In this document: one piece after another, positions 60,180-64,000 of the stretch
How the letters are laid out: each line of letters opens with the position of its first letter
Numbering within the stretch: position 1 is the first letter of the stretch
Origin: Trichomonas tenax
Lineage: Eukaryota > Parabasalia > Trichomonadida > Trichomonadidae
Length of the DNA: 64,000 bases
Direction of reading: 5' to 3'
Assembly: GCA_023091735.1 (NCBI GenBank)
Contig: JALKBU010000111.1
Location: 17,189 to 81,188, forward strand
The notes under the pieces: generated by a model
What the model was told of the DNA's origin: nothing
What the model saw: only the letters and a program-made list of their open reading frames with translations
The model's database searches: none
Program-made: the position numbers and the translations under genes

Positions 60180-61016
60180 TCACTGATCGAATTCCCACTT
60201 ATGCTTGGTGATCTTTGGTGCATCAAATTCCCACTGGTGATTGTTTGTTGCTGGGGTAACGACGTCTCCTGAGAGAACATATTCCCAACGTGCTGGGAGA
60301 AGCTTAAGAACTTCTGGCTCTGTAACAACAACGTGCTGCTTAGTCATTGGGTTGTAAATTGTGCGGCGTGGAGCATCGCTTGGCATTGTATTTGGAATTT
60401 GGTTGGCCTGGGCAATAAGTTCGTCCTTGACGCTTGATGGTGTCTGAACTGGGAGAGCTGTTGTGAGGAGTGGTGAAACAGCAATTGTCAAGGCGTTAAC
60501 GAAATCATTGAATGAAACGCTTGGCTTGACGTATCTGATTTCCTTCCATGTACGCTTCCCACCAAAGAGCCTCTTCTTGCAGTGTGTAAGTGTAACAGCA
60601 ACATCTGCGAGTCTGAACTTAATTCTGATATCCATATATTCGCATTGAATTTGGTTTCCATCACCAATTGGATTAAGGGAATAAACGAAGAAGTTCATGT
60701 ATCCATTGTTGTCGGTGTAGAAAGAGTTGCAAACTGTCTCTGTTGCCTCTCCCCACTGATATGTCTTGAAATCGCGGTCAATTGCGAGAGATTCAACGAG
60801 CTGTTGTTTGTAAGCTGCAGCGCTGCCAGAAAGCTTGCTGGAGCAGTCCTGAATAAGGTAATTTAAGTATTCAGTCATCATTTCATCGGGAATTTCATCT
60901 ACAGAGCAGTCAGAATAAGCGTCGTATGTGCTGAAACCGTTTCCTTTGATAACGTTTCCGGCGCCAATCGCCATTGAACGTTTGACGGCGAGAAGTAAAA
61001 GAGAGTTATCTACCAT
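60180..61016 (-). CDS. Conserved-looking protein of unknown function
   Basis: 278 residues from the ATG at 61016 (MVDNSLLLLAVKRSM); the frame reaches a TTG further upstream, which I reject because the CTAAAAGTGACAA motif lies in between. Strong preferred-codon use (CTC, AAG, GTT, GGC) suggests abundant expression. The N-terminal 120 residues are alpha/beta; 'YMDIRIKFRLADVAVTLTHCKKRLFGGKRTW' (cited only by position, ~122-152) looks like a beta sheet edge; the C-terminus has a tandem 'HQWEFD...HKWEFD'. No signal peptide, membrane helix or known domain. A structural or cytoskeletal protein is possible but unproven. Confidence 0.8.
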   Translation of the reverse strand: MVDNSLLLLAVKRSMAIGAGNVIKGNGFSTYDAYSDCSVDEIPDEMMTEYLNYLIQDCSSKLSGSAAAYKQQLVESLAIDRDFKTYQWGEATETVCNSFYTDNNGYMNFFVYSLNPIGDGNQIQCEYMDIRIKFRLADVAVTLTHCKKRLFGGKRTWKEIRYVKPSVSFNDFVNALTIAVSPLLTTALPVQTPSSVKDELIAQANQIPNTMPSDAPRRTIYNPMTKQHVVVTEPEVLKLLPARWEYVLSGDVVTPATNNHQWEFDAPKITKHKWEFDQ

Positions 61017-61878
61017 TTGATTGTCACTTTTAGGATTTTGTAAATTTGTCAACTTGACAACGTAAACTTATCAAATATAGTTTCTTTCTGATAACATTTT
61101 TGATCTATGCTTAGAAAGGATTAAAATTTTTAGTCTTTTGTTTTGAAAACTGAAATGGAAAAATTCTATTAAAAATAGCATTTCTGTATTATGCTAATTA
61201 TAAAAATCATGAAACTATCTTAATCTTATTTTTACGTGGAGAAAAAAAAATTGTCTTTTATTATTATCCGCATTGATGTCAATGGACTTAAAATTGAAAT
61301 GCTTGTCCCGAAATGTATTGATCCGACATTTTATTTTTTGTTTTTGATAAATGATACATTTTCAATCTAAATATTGGTTTATAGACTTAACCACATTATA
61401 ACCAATCATCAAGATATCACACAGAAATGTTTTATGATGTTATTAATACTAACATATGCTTTCATTAGTGATTTTCAAGCAAATTATCCTCATTTAAATA
61501 CATATTTGATGTTTAAATACGTTCTAAGTATACAATTTAAGAATACAAACTTCATTCAAGTAGTGTTAATGTTCCATTTCGATTTAGATTTAAATTTTGA
61601 AATATTTCGTCAACGAGCTGCATATGCTAGTTCACTCTCAAACGCAGAATATTTGAAATCCTGTTGATGTGAAAATGATTATTTCAAACGGCCAATTCCA
61701 AAATAACAATATTAAACGAAAATTTTAAAATCTCATATCATATTGTTTTCAAGCAATTTCTTTCATATAAAATGCTTTGCTTGCATAATTACAACATATG
61801 TCTGTGGTTAATAATACAATATTCAATGACATGATATAAAATTTTATAATATACACCTAACAGTTCATTAGGAGATTG
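61017..61878. other. AT-rich region with one remnant
   Basis: A plus-strand frame at 61374-61667 opens at TTG and ends TGA; its product 'FISDFQANYPHLNTYLMFK' with 'MFHFDLDLNFEIFRQRAAYA' looks coding but lacks an ATG and any motif. It may be an exonless remnant of a larger gene. The rest holds nothing. Confidence 0.4.
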
Positions 61879-62418
61879 CTAATTTGGATTATTTTGCTTT
61901 GGAGCGGTTTGCCGTTGAGAAGGAGCGCTTTGTTTATAAATTGTTGGATAATCATTGAAATAGTTTAGATTCTTTGGATAAAAATCGTTCTGCCGAACAT
62001 ACCCAACGTTGTTCTAATGTTTAACGATTGTGTTCTGAATAAATGGCTTATCATTTCTTGAACACAAGTGAATCTTGAGATGGATCTGTCCTGCATCATG
62101 AATGTCGCCATGCGGCTCAATTCTGTTCCATTGGTCAATGATTGACATGTATGGTATGCTTCTAATATCGATTTTGACATTTCCAACTTTCTTCGATGCA
62201 TTAAACTTGTGATTCTTGAGATATATGTAAACAGAGTCATTGTTTAGATCCACAGGAACACTTATTATTGCGTTCCACTTCGGATTCATTGTATTAATGA
62301 GATGCTTAGTTTTAAACATCTTCACTCCATATCTCACTTCACAGTATGGATTGATAGATCCGAAGAAGTTAAGCTTTGGGAGGCGGGTCGCTTGGACTAT
62401 TTGAACGTGCAATTGCAT
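61879..62418 (-). CDS. C2-domain protein with in-frame TAG and open tail
   Basis: Residues 1-134 (62418-62017) are one C2 domain: 'LHVQIVQATRLPKLNFFG', 'NPYCEVRYGVKMFKTKH', 'TMNPKWNAIISVPVDLN' and 'VGNVKIDIRSIPYM'. The Asp that usually precedes PYC/PYV is Asn here, so calcium binding is doubtful and lipid binding may be calcium-independent. A TAG at 62014-62016 ends the frame. The same frame then stays open for 44 codons to a second TAG at 61879-61881, reading 'NNVGYVRQNDFYPKNLNYF' and then a Pro/Gln/Tyr-rich end 'SAPSQRQTAPKQNNPN'. Low-complexity tails after C2 are usual in trichomonad C2 proteins, so the tail looks genuine. The TAG is either a recent nonsense mutation, a sequence error or a readthrough site. 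Confidence 0.75.
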
Positions 62419-63515
62419 CTTTTTTCTCCAAAAATAAAGTAAAATTCCACATTATATTTTTCGGAGAAAAGACGATTAAAATGTTTTCAACTTTAAAAAT
62501 TTCACCAGAAGTAATCCCACTCTGAAAAGTGCCTATTAGCATAAAATAAATAGAAATTTAGAATCAGCATATGGTGTAGATGTCAAATATATCATAAAAA
62601 TTTATAACCTTACTGTAAAGTTCAGAAAAATCACAAACGTGACATAAAAATGATCGGACTTTTTCTACTGCATATATTATGCTAAGTTCAAATTTTACTG
62701 AAAAGCCCAAAATTATTTTTCTGATGATAAACGATATATATAAAAACTCCTTTTTTGGATTTTACATGAAGCTTTGTTTCAACTGCCGTAGGAATCAAGT
62801 TCCAGAAAATTTTAAATAATTGGGAAGACTTAACATTAACTACCCTCTAGAAAAAACATGTTTAATCCTAGTGTCATCCCAAGCCATTTAAGGTTATTAT
62901 CGGTTATTCCAAGAAAGTTTTGTTTCCACAGCGCAAGACTTCAAATTTTCTAGCAAGGTTTGAGAGGCCCTATAGATGAGATGTAACTACTAACCAAGCA
63001 AAAATAATTCATCCTTCGTGAATATGCAAATTTCTCAATTAAAAACGTCGATTTGTTGCTTTTAATAAATGAAAATACTTATTGCAGCTTCTTTAATATT
63101 GTTTTATACAACTTTTACTACTTAACTAGCTTTATTTCACTAAATATTTAAACTTTCACATAAATACACAATTTCTTAAACAATGTAGGTACTATATTAA
63201 AATTTGCATCTTAATAACAGAAATAAATAAAAATTTGGTAAATACATATTTAATTAGTGAAATCGAAATCGTATTTTGATCAATTTTAGGAGTTTATGAG
63301 TAGTTATAGGAATAAAATGCCCGTATGCTTTGTGGGAGTTAACAAATTACGTCTTATCACACTAATTGCGAAGATATTATTTTTATTTCGAAAAAAAGGA
63401 CATATGTTATAATCAATGCAACAACCAATATCTAGGCCATGAATGCAGCAATACCTCTATTCTCGTTTATGGTAAGAGGCCTTAGTTAGAGTGGGCCTAC
63501 TTCTAAAGTCCAGCA
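62419..63515. other. Gene-free AT-rich region
   Basis: About 1.1 kb with no gene or RNA recognised. It ends at the GC-richer flank of the transposon. Confidence 0.5.
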
Positions 63516-64000
63516 CGAAACACTTCCACAAAAGTGACGGGGGCAACCCTCAATTCTCACTTTTCCCCTTCAAATGTAATGTAAACATAAGAAAAAAATC
63601 TGACGTTTGTGTAACACTTTCGTGCAACTCCATATTGGAGGCACAAACAGTAATTTTTATTAGTTAATTTGGTTGCCGTTGGCTTCGACGCAGGCGCGCA
63701 ACCTAGTGTCCATCGATGTACAGAGATGCTGGAGTAATTCGTCGCTGATATTATTCCAGACTTGACGAACGCAGACTTCGAGGGCGTTAACTGTGGTTGG
63801 GTGCATCTTGGCGAAGTGGATCTTCATTATCGCCCGGAGATTCTCGATGAGGTTGAGATCATGGCTAATGGCGGACACACACACAATGTGCACTCTGGCC
63901 AACTAAAGTTGGCCGCCGTGCACTGTTTCGCCTGTGTTTTTGTGTTTTTGGGGCTTCAATTTTAAGAAATTTGTGTTTTTGAAGGCTTGTTTGAGCAATT
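63516..64000 (-). mobile_element. 3' end of a Tc1/mariner-type transposon
   Basis: The minus-strand frame 63660-63902 encodes the transposase C-terminus: 'SHDLNLIENLRAIMK' corresponds to the SPDLNPIENLW block that follows the second Asp in Tc1/mariner DDE enzymes and contains the last catalytic Glu. 'LLQHLCTSMDTRLRACVEANG' (cited in part) matches the usual 'SMPRRLxAVIEAxG' end. Its 5' part is beyond or broken near 63900, where a hairpin interrupts the frame. The DNA between 63516 and 63655 is GC-richer than its left flank and probably is the 3' UTR and terminal repeat. The other end lies outside the window, so the TIR cannot be confirmed. Confidence 0.7.
63888..63921. repeat. Strong palindrome at the transposase break
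   Basis: GGCCAACT-AA-AGTTGGCC at 63897-63914 is a perfect 8-bp stem. GTGCAC occurs on both sides (about 63889 and 63918) and extends the stem after a 3-base mismatch. The transposase-like reading is lost exactly here. Confidence 0.75.

Noticed and set aside
1..64000. CRISPR arrays, bacterial operons and Shine-Dalgarno sites
   Set aside because: Gene content is eukaryotic, no regular spaced repeats occur, and GTG/TTG starts in open frames were replaced by the first ATG.

Overview
The window looks like nuclear DNA of a trichomonad (Parabasalia). I lean to a Tritrichomonas- or Trichomonas-like species, but the sequence alone does not fix the genus. Supporting signs: intronless genes up to 4.9 kb in AT-rich DNA; very short 5' leaders with an initiator-like TCACTTTT just upstream of several ATGs; stop codons that often run into TAAA, the trichomonad poly(A) signal; and remnants of gene families typical of these parasites (BspA-like leucine-rich repeats, glycine-rich 'GGKGAY' surface proteins, beta-helix membrane proteins, multicopy PP1-like phosphatases, Tc1/mariner elements). 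No rRNA, tRNA or CRISPR array was found.

Layout. 1-8.3 kb is mostly decayed: a broken PPP phosphatase, one intact beta-helix membrane protein, a truncated glycine-rich gene, and a patch of foreign-looking AT-rich gene pieces with G-rich/C-rich repeats (4.8-7.35 kb) that may be the debris of a Maverick/Polinton-type element. 8.4-13.3 kb holds a TPR protein, the axonemal dynein light chain p28 (DNALI1) and an ARL3-type GTPase. 13.3-20.4 kb has a tail-anchored helical-repeat protein, a GT31/Fringe-like glycosyltransferase and surface-gene remnants. 20.9-25.7 kb is one 1623-residue alpha-solenoid protein, perhaps Furry-like. 26-30.4 kb is decayed DNA with two tandem BspA-type pseudogenes. 30.5-35 kb has two coiled-coil genes, one with an IQ motif. 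35-40.3 kb is gene-poor and contains two well-delimited non-autonomous transposons.

40.3-55 kb is the densest conserved block: a BUB1/MAD3-type spindle-checkpoint protein with a degenerate kinase domain, an importin-7/8-like karyopherin, NTF2, an importin-5/4-like karyopherin and a Fused/STK36 kinase, plus a Pro/Thr-rich secreted protein. 55-64 kb has small conserved genes (PX protein, tubulin cofactor A, MYCBP/AMY-1, C2 protein), a well-expressed-looking protein of unknown function, and the end of a Tc1/mariner element.

How the genes fit together: DNALI1, ARL3, the IQ coiled-coil protein, STK36, MYCBP and TBCA all fit flagellum or microtubule biology in a multiflagellated cell. The two importins and NTF2 form a loose nuclear-transport group on one strand. 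ARL3 and MYCBP share an identical 15-mer close to their start codons. The most interesting items are the two TIR elements, the C2 gene with an in-frame TAG followed by an open 44-codon tail, the repeated S(K/R)F motif in the checkpoint protein, and the mosaic at 4.5-7.35 kb.
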